This document shows positions 22,101 to 31,925 of a stretch of 64,000 bases of DNA, piece after piece. The position numbers and the translations under genes are program-made. Source of the stretch: Mytilus edulis (Eukaryota > Mollusca > Bivalvia > Mytilida > Mytilidae); assembly GCF_963676685.1 (NCBI RefSeq), contig NC_092348.1, positions 27,813,386 through 27,877,385 on the forward strand, read 5' to 3'. The notes beneath the pieces were generated by a model. It was not told where the DNA came from and made no database searches. It saw nothing but the letters and a program-made list of their open reading frames with translations. Positions within the stretch are counted from its first letter, which is position 1. Each line of letters opens with the position of its first letter.

Positions 22101-24528
22101 ACTGACATGCCAGCTCCAGACTTCAGTTAAACTGATTGAAAGATTATGATTTCATCATATGAATATCAGGCATAATCCTTCCCGTTAGGGATTGAGTATC
22201 ATACCATCATAACATATATGAGAAGAACATAACCCGTGTCATGCCGACAACTGGTTTTTTAATAAATGTGTTTAGTTCCGATGCAAAGACCCTATAAGTG
22301 AATCAATATTAACGCCAAAATAAGCAATCTTTAGTGACCTGACAACAGTATCGTAACTATACCCCTTCTTGATAAGTCTATTTAAAGGTTTTGTTAGTTT
22401 CTGAGGTGAATACTGAAATTTTTGTGCTTTATAAAGAATAATTCCATAAAAAATTGGATGTGAAATACCTGAACGTATAAGAAGTCTGCATGTTGAGCTA
22501 TATTTACGAATGATGTCCTTATACCGATGATAAAATTTAGTAACTGTTTTGACTAGTTTGTGATATCGAAAACCCTGGTGTAATAATTTTTCAGTAATAC
22601 ATAAATTTCTCTCGTTAAAATCTAAAACATTGTTACATACACGAGCGAATCGTACAAGTTGAGATATATAAACACCGTAAGATGGTGACAATGGAACGTC
22701 ACCATCTAAAAATGGATAATTAACGATAGGAAATGAAAAATCATCTCTTTAAATTTTAAACCTGATGCGTTTTGTTATTCATTAATCATGTGTTTCTTTG
22801 TCTAATACGTTTTCCTATTTATTTGTATTATAGTCCTGTAATATTATGTTGTCATTTCTATGTTATATTTAACATTGCCATTAAAGTGCGAGGTTTGGCA
22901 TGCCACAAAACCAGGTTCAACCCACCATTTGTTTCCTTTAAAAATGTCCTGTACCAAGTCAGGAATATGGCCATTGTTATGTTATAGTTCGTTTCTGTGT
23001 GTGTTACAATTTAACGTTGCGTCGTTTGTTTTCTCTTATTTTTGAGTGTAAATTGACATTGCGATAAGACGTGTCACGATACTTGTCTATCCCAAATTCA
23101 TGTATTTGGTTTTGATGTTATATTTGTTATTCTCGTGGGATTTTGTCTGATGCTTGTTCCGTTTCTTTGTGTTTTAGTTACATTGTAGTGTTGTGTCGTT
23201 GTTCTCCTCTTATATTTATGCGTTTCCCTCAGTTTTAGTTTGTTACCCCGATTTTGTTTTTTGTCCATGGATTTATGAGTTTGAACAGCGGTATACTACT
23301 GTTGCCTTTATTTATCATAAATTGTAGTATTAAGCTTTCCGTTAGTGATATAGATATCAAGATCGAGGAAAGGGCAGTGGTCATTGTTAGTATTAGCTTT
23401 ATTTAAAGTAAGTTCAACAGGATAAATTTCTTTAGTATACATACTGAAGTCGTCATTATTGAGAGCCAAAATGTCATCCGAATATCTAAAAGTATTATTA
23501 AATTTGTTTATGAGATGTTGTTTCGGTGGGTCTTTGCTGATTTTTGTCATAAATGAGTTTATTTATAAGTTATTTCTATTCTTCGAAGGCATAAAATTTA
23601 TATAGTCGATGTGGCAGTATTTAAATCTTCTTTGGATACAGATATATCAAACATTTGTCGCAATTTAAATGAAAGAATTTGTATTTTTAACAATTAATTG
23701 AACAATAAATGTTCTTTACTCTTGATCATATTATATTTACAAAAAGATATACTAGGAGCTTTAAAAACGGTAGATGTGTTGTGTAATTATTACTACTGTC
23801 AACATATTTACATTTAACTAATGAAGTGTTTATGTATTCGAAACGTTAAAACGACCTATTTGTAAGGTGACATTTTTCATCTCAAACTAACGACCTTCTG
23901 CCAGAAATGTTTAATTAACTTGAAGTAATTAACTTCAACCCTGTCGTGTCAGAGACATTGAAACACACATGTAGCATGTTGAATACAAATTATAGCAAAA
24001 CTGTTTTGTTTACAAGACATAAGAAGGGCCTCATGTGGGGGAATCTACTTAATTGTTTAATAATATATTTATCACGAGGTTATATTAAATGAAAGATAAA
24101 AACTTAAGATTAAGACAGACGGTGTTAATGTCTGGTGCCTGCCCCGAACAAGAAACGGTGATTGTTGACGAAGGTTTGATGTCTCATATGTCATAGTTGT
24201 ATGCCTAACATTTTTTCTTTTGATAAAACAAAAAGGATTCAATGTGATGCCCATGCATAGCCGAAATTGTCATTTAAATACTTATTCCAATACAAATCTT
24301 AATTTCCCTCTTTATTTTTACACGGGAGTAATATAAAATTAGTATGTTAGTTTTACTCCTTTTACTGCCTATCAAAAATCATAAGTGAATCATTCTAAAA
24401 AGGCATACTAGTTACCAGTCAAAAATAAAAAGGCCACTTCAGCTTTTGGTTAGCAGCGGTTATTTTAAATGTGCAGATGCGACTATAGTATATATCATGT
24501 TTTTTTCTTTTTATTTGCAGATATGTAA
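19138..24528 (+). CDS. Small secreted Trp/Arg-rich six-cysteine peptide, three exons
   Basis: The join is 19138-19186, 19827-20030 and 24521-24528, giving 86 residues. Both introns are GT-AG and phase 1. Residues 1-19 (MKAILLLLCLVLLSSTVTS) are a clear signal peptide, likely cut before Gln20. The mature peptide starts QYWGRRWYDPY and has cysteines at 34, 51, 58, 66, 79 and 80, spaced C-x16-C-x6-C-x7-C-x12-CC. It has five Trp and many Arg, so it is basic and aromatic. A polyadenylation signal lies at 24683-24688. I do not recognise the family. A terminal CC preceded by G-x also occurs in beta-defensin-like folds, but the spacing does not match the usual one. A shell-matrix or defence peptide are both possible. 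Its exon plan matches the neighbouring Met/Gly-rich gene. Confidence 0.8.
19827..20030 (+). CDS. Exon 2 (mature peptide) of six-cysteine secreted peptide
   Basis: Acceptor TTCCTGTAG precedes 204 nt that encode all six mature cysteines. The donor is GTACAT at 20031. The open frame continues into the intron with a hydrophobic, unrelated composition, so an intron-retained form would add a different tail. Confidence 0.85.
20820..21115 (-). mobile_element. Diverged retrozyme-like copy, inverted
   Basis: On the minus strand it shares CTGCTGGTGAACG, CCCCGAGGGTATCACCAG and AAACTAAGGATTTTCTTA with the 363-nt monomer in the other gene. It ends in the mutated hammerhead copy D. It appears to be an old copy with only one ribozyme left. 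Confidence 0.55.
20854..20897 (-). ncRNA. Hammerhead-like motif copy D, core mutated
   Basis: Read on the minus strand, helix I (GCGTCA with TGGCGT), helix II (GTCT/AGAC) and GAAAC are intact. The core reads CTAATGA instead of CTGATGA. That replaces an invariant G, so cleavage should be lost. The flanks to about 21115 match the monomer at 9675-10037 in inverted orientation. Confidence 0.7.
21568..21611 (+). ncRNA. Hammerhead ribozyme copy C
   Basis: Helix I 5' strand is GCGTCA (21568-21573), then CTGATGA, helix II GTCT/AGAC with loop TTTGT, and GAA. Helix III is a palindromic ACGC/GCGT, and the cleavage site is C21605. The 3' strand of helix I reads TGGCAT, giving one C-A mismatch. The core is intact but activity may be reduced. 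It abuts the 3' end of Penelope-like copy 2, which points the other way. Confidence 0.75.
22272..22750 (-). pseudogene. Penelope-like reverse transcriptase remnant, C-terminal part
   Basis: The frame encodes RDDFSFPIVNYPFLDGDVPL through to SLIGSLHRN and stop, about 20 residues of lead plus the 139-residue open part. It matches the end of the copy 1 protein with scattered substitutions (for example NERN for SERN). It holds no polymerase motif and cannot act alone. Confidence 0.8.
22751..23307. mobile_element. Nested insertion of CAATCGATTTATGA-family repeat within Penelope-like copy 2
   Basis: Copy 1 has CTCTTTTATCATAAATTT uninterrupted here. In copy 2 the left junction reads CATCTCTTTAAATTTT and the right one CTTTATTTATCATAAA. 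A TTT or TTTA repeat at the two edges suggests a 3-4 bp target duplication. The insert contains CCTGTACCAAGTCAGGAATATG (inverted R1-type end) and the ATGGATTTATGAGTTTGAAC family end. Confidence 0.6.
23308..23553 (-). pseudogene. Penelope-like reverse transcriptase remnant, palm fragment
   Basis: About 80 residues from MTKISKDP to IYDK. Motif C reads YSDD (FRYSDDILAL) where copy 1 has YLDD. The frame is cut by the nested insertion at one end and by 5' truncation at the other. A non-functional fragment. Confidence 0.8.
24521..24528 (+). CDS. Exon 3 (terminal mini-exon) of six-cysteine secreted peptide
   Basis: Acceptor TTATTTGCAG is followed by ATATGTAA. With the G from exon 2 this reads Asp-Met-stop. 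The polypyrimidine tract before it is long and T-rich, which supports use of this acceptor. Confidence 0.6.
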
Positions 24529-24682
24529 GACTATCAATGATGTACATGTGTCTTGCTGTTAGACTTGTCCGTTGATGATGTAATAGATTTTGTAGTGGAG
24601 AAACGATGTCTTTTTTTTATAGATATAAATATACATACTTACCAATCATTCACAAATATATCATACAGATAACATATGTGTC

Positions 24683-24688
24683 AATAAA
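24683..24688 (+). terminator. Polyadenylation signal AATAAA for six-cysteine peptide gene
   Basis: AATAAA sits 155 bp after the stop codon, a normal distance for a short 3' UTR. Confidence 0.45.
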
Positions 24689-24689
24689 A

Positions 24690-25769
24690 ATATTTGATTT
24701 GAAATATATATAGATGTGGTAAACGTCAATAAGACTGCAATTCAATAATGAATAGTTAACCTGCAGTCAGTCTTTTCTTCCATAAAATTAATTAAGGTGT
24801 ATTACGTCACAAATAAATAAATGGAAAATTCGTACTTAAACGATAAGAACATTGTCTCCCGGCGTCATTTATTAACGAAAGATAATATTCAATTTATCAT
24901 GTTTATTGTGTACGTCACAAATTATTTTTGGTGTCATTTCCATATATAAATTTATTTTCAAAAACGAAGGGATTAGCCAGCAATTAGAAGAAACTCTTTT
25001 AGTGTCAAGCGTCAATATAACATTCATGATATTATCCCCACCTTTGTCAGGAAATATCAAATTAATTTATTATGTACTAGCTACAACATGGGTGATAATT
25101 CACGGTGAGCGTTTAACTTTGTTCATTTATAGTACAACTTTTTAAAACATTAGTTGTAAAGAGTATACATCCAAAATTCAACACTAGAAATTAAAGAGAA
25201 GTATAGAGAAAGGCATTTATGTAATAAGGGTGACCTAATTCTCCTGTGTTTAATAAAAAGAAAAAAACCATTCCACGACCGAAGAAAAAATACGAATAGA
25301 CAAACATCAGTCAAGGAACACTACACAGAAAACGAATGCCTGCATGGTCAACAAACACCTTACAAAATCTACGCTGTAACTTTAGTGTTTCGAAAGAGCA
25401 AGATGTTCCTAATTAACGGTAGGCAACTTACCCATAGTTCCAATGTTTAAAACAATCTGATGATAAGTCATATTTAGTGGTTATGTATGAGAAACCAACG
25501 AAAGCAATTTGTCTTTGCACATGGTCATCAGATAAAGATGTAACTAAATGAGCTCAGATATAACCCAGTAATAGAAAAAAAAACAGAATGCTGACTATGG
25601 GGTTGAGGATGCCCTCGTAAACGACTCGAAACGTCATCAAGCAACACTTGGCATCAACCCAGTATAGCTGTAAAAACTCTTCTAAGATACCAGACGTATT
25701 ATAGAATACGCTAGATACACACAACTTCATAAAAGTCTTTATACAACTGTTTTCTCATCAAAATCATGG
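24690..25769. other. Intergenic stretch, no gene recognised
   Basis: AT-rich DNA. A fragment at about 25600-25690 (CGACTCGAAACGTCATCAAG ... AACCCAGTATAGCTGTAAAA) looks like a dispersed repeat. No coding exon was recognised. Confidence 0.4.
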
Positions 25770-26220
25770 ACAGTATAAAACATATAAAACAGAAGGTAAA
25801 AAACAGATATAACACATAAAGTAAAAAACAGATATAACACAGAGAGTACAAACCAGATAAAACAAAGAAGGTACAAAACAGATAAAACACAAAAGGTTTA
25901 AACAGATAAAACGAAGAAGGTACAAAACATATTAAACACAGAAGGTTCAAACCAGATAAAACAAAGAAGGTACAAAACAGATTAAACACAGAAGGTTCAT
26001 CAAACCAGATAAAAACACAGAAGGTACAAAACAGACAAAACAAAGAAGTTAAACAATACAGATAAAACAAAGAAGGTACAAAACAGATAAAACACAGAAG
26101 GTACAAAACAGATAAAACACAGAAGGTACAAAACAGATAAAACACAGAAGGTACAAAACAGATAAAACACAAAAGGTACAAACCATATAAAACAAATAAG
26201 TTACATAACAAAACAAGTGA
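25770..26220. repeat. 25-bp tandem repeat array
   Basis: Units of the form GTACAAAACAGATAAAACAC plus AGAAG repeat with variation. The cleanest copies are at 26050-26180. The minus strand is open for 174 codons (Cys/Phe/Leu-rich) only because stop codons are scarce in the repeat, so I do not call a gene. Confidence 0.8.
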
Positions 26221-27289
26221 AGAAATTATCTTCAATTTAAAAAGATAGAGGGTACGAGTCTTATGTCATGCATGAACAAGGACTTTCTACACTATAGTAT
26301 AGAAAGTCCCTGGCACGAATCATCCGCCATGTGAATCCACACTCAGTCAGTCAAAAATTCACAATCGAAAATATGACGCAATCGATAAGATTACAAATCA
26401 GAATAATAATGCATGATGCTTTTTGTCTATTAGAAGGTTCAATATGAATTTCGCTTCATACAAAACAAGTCATCAAGCATAACAAGTATCAATTGGAATA
26501 CCGACTGTTAGTTAAAATACCAAACCCTAAAATATTTTTTCAAACCCTGCATTTTGATGATGTTACTTACCATTGTTTTTTCTAGATGAGATTTTTCTTT
26601 ACCCTAAATAAAGTGTGTGTCTACGGTTACTAATTTTGTAGAAAAGGCTGTGTTTTGAGAACAAGGATGAGAGACAAAAAATGGTAGGGAAATTTCATCT
26701 TTCAAGGGTCATTCGTAGAATGATGATTTTCTCTATAACCCTGGCTTTCATTTAAACAATGGCTAACCTTGTTAATGTGTTTATAGATATATATATTTTG
26801 ATTGTTCATTGGTAAATTTATGGTTATAAAAGTAAGATATAATTTTAAAAAAGATTTCCAAAACAACAAAATTAATAAAGCAATCACTTTGATGCTAATA
26901 ACATAGTACAGACTACTGAGCTGGTGGTACACTCAGGGACTTGCATTCATTGTACTGAACCAGATGCCCATTTCAGCATTTTATTTCTCTTCTATGACAT
27001 TTGTCGATTTGAGACCAATATTTTGAGATATTGGTGTAAAGAACAACTTTGCTTCGTCAGATACGATTATAATATAAAACAGTATTTAGCATCATCTATC
27101 GATCTGACATGTTGTGATCATAGAAAAAATATAAGAAATGTATCTCCTTCAAGCAAATTTCCCAATTCCTCTTTCGGATTTGGCAACACTTTAAAGTTCA
27201 GTGTTTTTTGGTTTTACAGCTGTTCAAAAGGATTGTTTTTGATTTTCAAACATGTTGGCCTTGAGCGCTGTAGTCATTAATTGTTGAAA
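26221..27289. other. Intergenic stretch with short hairpin
   Basis: A 10-bp perfect stem (GGACTTTCTA and TAGAAAGTCC) lies at 26280-26289 and 26300-26309. A 118-codon plus-strand frame at 26924-27280 has no recognisable motif and background composition, so it is not called. Confidence 0.35.
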
Positions 27290-27450
27290 TACAGTAGGAC
27301 AACCGGTTGTGCCTTTTCGGCAAAATTTGTGATTCGGCGGCGCTCAGTAGTCCTACGCCGAAAATTGGACTATTTTGCGTCGGCCGACGTCAACTGAAAA
27401 ATGGCGCGCTTTTGTATTTTTTTAAAATTCGTTTGCGGCAAAGTGCGGAC
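27290..27450. other. Locally GC- and CpG-rich pocket
   Basis: It has CGGCGGCGCTC, CTACGCCG, GCGTCGGCCGACGTC and GGCGCGC within 160 bp, in otherwise very AT-rich DNA. It could be a promoter of an unseen gene or part of a transposon. No start exon was identified beside it. Confidence 0.3.
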
Positions 27451-27899
27451 GATAAATACTGCCGATTTTAAGCATATCTACATGAGAAAAATATATGAGT
27501 TTACATATTATTTTCATTTTTGATCATTGAAACATAAGGAAATCTTATTTTTTTACATCTGAACATAGAATTTCGGATTTTGATTTTCTGCACTATAGGA
27601 TTAAATGGCTATATCAAAAATGGGAACAAAAAAATACCTATCCTTCGATTTGCTAAAATTTTTTACAACCTATTCTCGCGAGATGCATGTGATAAAGTAA
27701 AATTTGAACCTTTTGAGTTATTGACAGTACAATGACTGCCAAAATTATAGTAAATTTGAACATTATTTTATCTATAATTCTTTAAAAGCTAGATATTAAT
27801 TTTCTTGCATGCTGTTGTTTGTCTTTTTGTCTTTTTACTTTTTTGCCATTGCTAGTTGGTTTATTATCGATTTATAAGTTTGAATGTCTCTGAGGAATC

Positions 27900-30800
27900 T
27901 TTAATCTTATGTTTATAAAAAACATCAATATCTAAACAAATTTTGTAGTCTGCATTTTAATCTGGAGAAATAATAAGTTATGCCTTGAAGAACACTTCAT
28001 GATCTTGGTATTGTCTGGAATGTTTCTTGACAAGAATAACTTATCCTTCTGAAACAAAGTAACTCCATATGGGTATGGTAGTACAAATAAATAACTCATT
28101 ACAATCTTTGGCATCTTTATTGACCAAAATTGCACTTTAATTGAATCACAGAAAACATCAAAACAATAATAATAATTCTATAATTTATATTTATATGTCA
28201 ACAAACAATTTTATGCTTCTGAGAGATATATTTCTCCTTTAACAATCATGTGGTATAACAGCAATATGTTTCTGGACTTAATAACATTTTCACAATTTAT
28301 TTTTTTAAGTCTTAGGCTCAGAGACCTGTACTTGTACTGCCCACCTTCTTATCAATCACCAGTAAAATATCAACAATGAATTTTGTTTGTTGTGTTATAC
28401 AGGACTCTGAAAGATTACTAAAGTTCGGCCATTTCTCCAAACATTAAATGTTTTTAGCCTCTGTAGTTTAAGAAAAATGTTATAAATAATAGTTTATTTT
28501 TAATTTCATCTTTGTAATATGGTCTTGAATATTTGTTTATTTCACCAACATATTTTTTTTTCTAAATCTGTATACGTTGTGTTTTATTTTTTCAAATTAT
28601 ATATTATCCAAAATAATATTGAATTCAGCCAATTTAAAAAGGAAACTTTGATATTTCAAATATCTGCAAATGCTATAAATTAAAATCTTCTGAATAAAAG
28701 TCAACATTTAATTATACAGCTATAAAACAGCAAAAATCTTTCAATAAATATCCCCAATAAATTACAGATTGATTAAAAAATTAATTAACAAAGTGATACA
28801 CTCATTTACAAATGAACACAAACATATCTATTAAGTGAAACAAATATGTCATTCTAAGTATGTTACATAATGCCATAGTTTAGGGTTTATATGGAAAACA
28901 CCCACATTAACACACAGATACTTTAACAAGGCAGTATGTTTATAATACAATGTAGTGATAATTCAGATTTCTTCAAGTTCCATACCTTTTTGGCACTTAA
29001 TTGTTCAGAATTTTAACTCAATTTGCTTATAAGACGAAAACAGAACATTAAAAACTGGTTATGCACAATTTTTAATGACATAAATATAGCACTGTTTTAT
29101 GTTGTAAAATATCACTGCTTAAATAGTTTTTTATTCCTGGAAATTCAGATATATATTCTCTATAAATGCAATATTTGATTGAAAAGAATGGAGATTGCAA
29201 TAATAAAACATGCAGTTAACGAATAACTGTAATTGAAATGTTCCCACCTTTAAATGTCAGATACACACATCCTATCACATTCAAATTATGGTTGATCATT
29301 ACACACTACTACAAAATGCACAGAATCCTGAAAATAGTCCTCAACATATTGTCAGAGGTTCTTAGATACAATATAGCATGGTCTAATATTGCTCATATGA
29401 GAATTGATTTTGCAGGACTATTAGATAAGTTATATTTTAAACTAATTGTTACAATCTTGACTTTCAGGAATTTTGAATTATACAAGTTTGATTCCCTAAA
29501 TTTTGCAGGATTTTTTTTTATCAAGAATAAAAATGTGTATTTTCACTGTGTCTAAATCTTAAAAAGTGTGTATTATACATGACCAAATACAGTATGTTTT
29601 CTAATGGAATGTTGTTTATAATAATAGAACAACAACAAAAGCAGACACAGAACATGCCTGCCTTTATTGGGTAGGAAATATATTTGTAATGGAACAACTC
29701 TACTTTATAGAAGGATAACTGACTATATAACTTCATGGATATTTAAGTTTACAATATATACAATAAAATATGGTTTTACTGCATTCTATTAACTTTGATC
29801 TATTTCTATAAATTACAATACAATACATTACAATAGCAACTGATAGGCAGTGTTGTTTAACTTATATATTATTCTATAAAATACAATACAATACTTCACA
29901 TTATTCACTGATGGCAGTGAAGAAAAAAAGCACCTCATAACTATCTATAAATAGTTTTCAATAATGCCACTTTAAAGCTATTTCGGTGAATTAGAAAAGT
30001 CATCTTTTCATAAATATTTGTTAAAGCTCTAAATATCTGAGTAGCTTGCACATGTTGAGCTATAGATTAAAATAAAATAAAATGAAGGAATAAAAGTTTG
30101 TATCAATGTTGAAAACCCGCTTTATCCAAAAGTTTGTATATATGTAGTGAACACATTTCATCTAAGTTAGGTGAAAAAATGTTTATGATTCTCTTAAAAA
30201 CCCAATTCATCACAAGATACTTCACTTTCACAACACCTTTTTATGACATTGTCAACTGTATTTTACATAGTACATTTTTTTGTATATATGTATATTTACA
30301 CAAAACATTTATTTGTCAACAAATTTGGCATACACTAATAATATATAAGTGAGATCCTTTACTTATATCACAGTTTACAAATAAATAATTTTGCTTTGTA
30401 AGGGTATTAAGACGATAATTAACCTATCATGATCACCCATATTAATAACCTGGATGTTCCATGTAAAACCAATATTTTTTTTTACTAACATACAAAATAT
30501 TTGTTTAAACTTTTGTTTTGAACAATAGAAACCTGAACACATAAAGTTTTGTTGTCTTTGAATTCTTAGATTGAAATACATTCCCATTATGACACTTGGA
30601 AAAAAAGTATACTCAAATTTAATAAAACGAAAAAATCCAAAGCTAAAAAAAAGCTAAGCTCTTTTTTCATTTAGTTATACACTTAACATTCTTTTGTTCA
30701 ACAATACAATAAGAAATTCTGTATACATAAAAAGAAGTAATTGAAATGCAAAACATATGGAAATAACATCTGTCATTCTCATAGTTATGCTTTATACAAT

Positions 30801-31730
30801 AACAATTTTACTACTTACATTGTGAATAAAACTTAAAAGCCATTAAAAAATACTTGAACATTGTGGTCTAACAAAAACAAAATGATTGCATCAACAAATA
30901 CTAAGAAAATACATGTAAGATATTTAAACAAAATGAATGATGGTAAAAAATAGCCTAATGTGTTTATTACTAATTGTTCACCATGTATACTAAGCATTAT
31001 TAAGACCTTAAAAAATAGCTTTATATTGATATTCAATCCATCAACAAAGCTTTAATGTTAACCATTATGAATTAATGCTATTTAAAAGCAGCTAAGTCAA
31101 ACACACTTTTATAACATATAACAGACTTACATGAAGCCACTTATATCTCAAAAACAAAACAATGTTATCCCAATTTCACTGGCAACATAAATGAGCCACC
31201 TGCCACAGCTTTTATCAAGTGGTACACTTCAGTGTGACTAATGACTAAGTGCCTGTTTTGGGTTAGGAAACCCCTAAAATCAATGAGAAAAGAAAGGCAG
31301 TGAAATACTTCCCTTCCTATAAACAAAATTTACACAAATTTAAGTAGCATAAAATGTGTTTTATATAAAACTTGAATATAGCTCAAACGAACCATGTAGA
31401 TATCATTGCTTAGCCATGGGAATCCCCAAAATTTAATCAGCAGATAAAAATTGATAGTTACAGACCACCTTGTAGATATGATATGCACACCACGGATAAA
31501 CTATGCAAAAGCTCATGTTTGGCTAAAGGAAATCCTAAATATTCAATGATATTAGAACATTCAATTGTGCAATATAACACTTTTAAAGATTTGTTTAAGT
31601 TTGATTGGTTCTTTTGAGAAATTGAAATAAAACTGTTGGCTGAAGCAGACAATAACAACAAGAAAATAAATAAAGAATCTTATAAGTCCTCTCTTTTTCA
31701 CAAATGACCCCAAAACGTCCATATGAAAGT
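27900..31730 (-). other. Repeat-poor AT-rich stretch, possible AMP deaminase 3' UTR
   Basis: Downstream of the AMP deaminase stop (31731) about 3.8 kb show none of the dispersed repeats common elsewhere in the window, and no coding exon. That would fit a long 3' UTR on the minus strand. TTTATT words (AATAAA on the minus strand) are too frequent to pick a cleavage site. Confidence 0.3.
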
Positions 31731-31925
31731 CTAGGAGGATGACAATGAGTTTTCAGATTTACGAGATTTATCATATGACTTAACACCACTTGAGATACAG
31801 CGTAGCTCATTCACTAGGGATTCGTATCGATATGCCACACGGATACCGGAAACATTTGTTCTTGTCACATCATTTCCTGCTACCCCTTCTTTGGTGTAAT
31901 TCAGTCCAAGCCAGTTCTGTTTTAC
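31731..31925 (-). CDS. AMPD2: AMP deaminase last coding exon
   Basis: Acceptor TTTTTTAAG precedes 64 codons and TAG. It includes [11 protein letters not shown] and [18 protein letters not shown], conserved family segments near the end of the barrel. The tail ends [15 protein letters not shown], Ser/Lys-rich and not obviously conserved. Confidence 0.95.
   Translation of the reverse strand, partial: VKQNWLGLNYTKEGVAGNDVTRTNVSGIRVAYRYESLVNELRCISSGVKSYDKSRKSENSLSSS

Larger units (their letters stand above)
21646..23553 (-). mobile_element. Penelope-like retroelement, copy 2, 5'-truncated and interrupted
   Basis: The 3' tail (21646-22260) is the inverted counterpart of 11766-12404. Coding remnants are 22272 to about 22750 and 23308 to about 23553, both minus strand. 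They match copy 1 closely, from MTKISKDP to the C-terminal SLIGSLHRN. Upstream of MTKISKDP the similarity stops abruptly, as in 5' truncation during reverse transcription. About 560 bp of another repeat split the frame between IYDK and RDDFSF. It lies in intron 2 of the six-cysteine gene, in opposite orientation to that gene. Confidence 0.8.

Noticed and set aside
25600-25690. TTGATGACG ... GAAACG words resembling a hammerhead core
   Set aside because: The order and pairing needed for CTGATGA-helix II-GAA are not present on either strand.
25711-26235. 174-codon minus-strand Cys/Phe/Leu-rich frame
   Set aside because: It is the complement of the 25-bp tandem array and shows no gene signals.
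26280-26309. Perfect 10-bp hairpin as a terminator or microRNA precursor
   Set aside because: Too short for a precursor, and terminators of this kind are not expected in animal nuclear DNA.
26924-27280. 118-codon plus-strand frame
   Set aside because: No motif, no signal peptide, background composition and no supporting splice or promoter signal.
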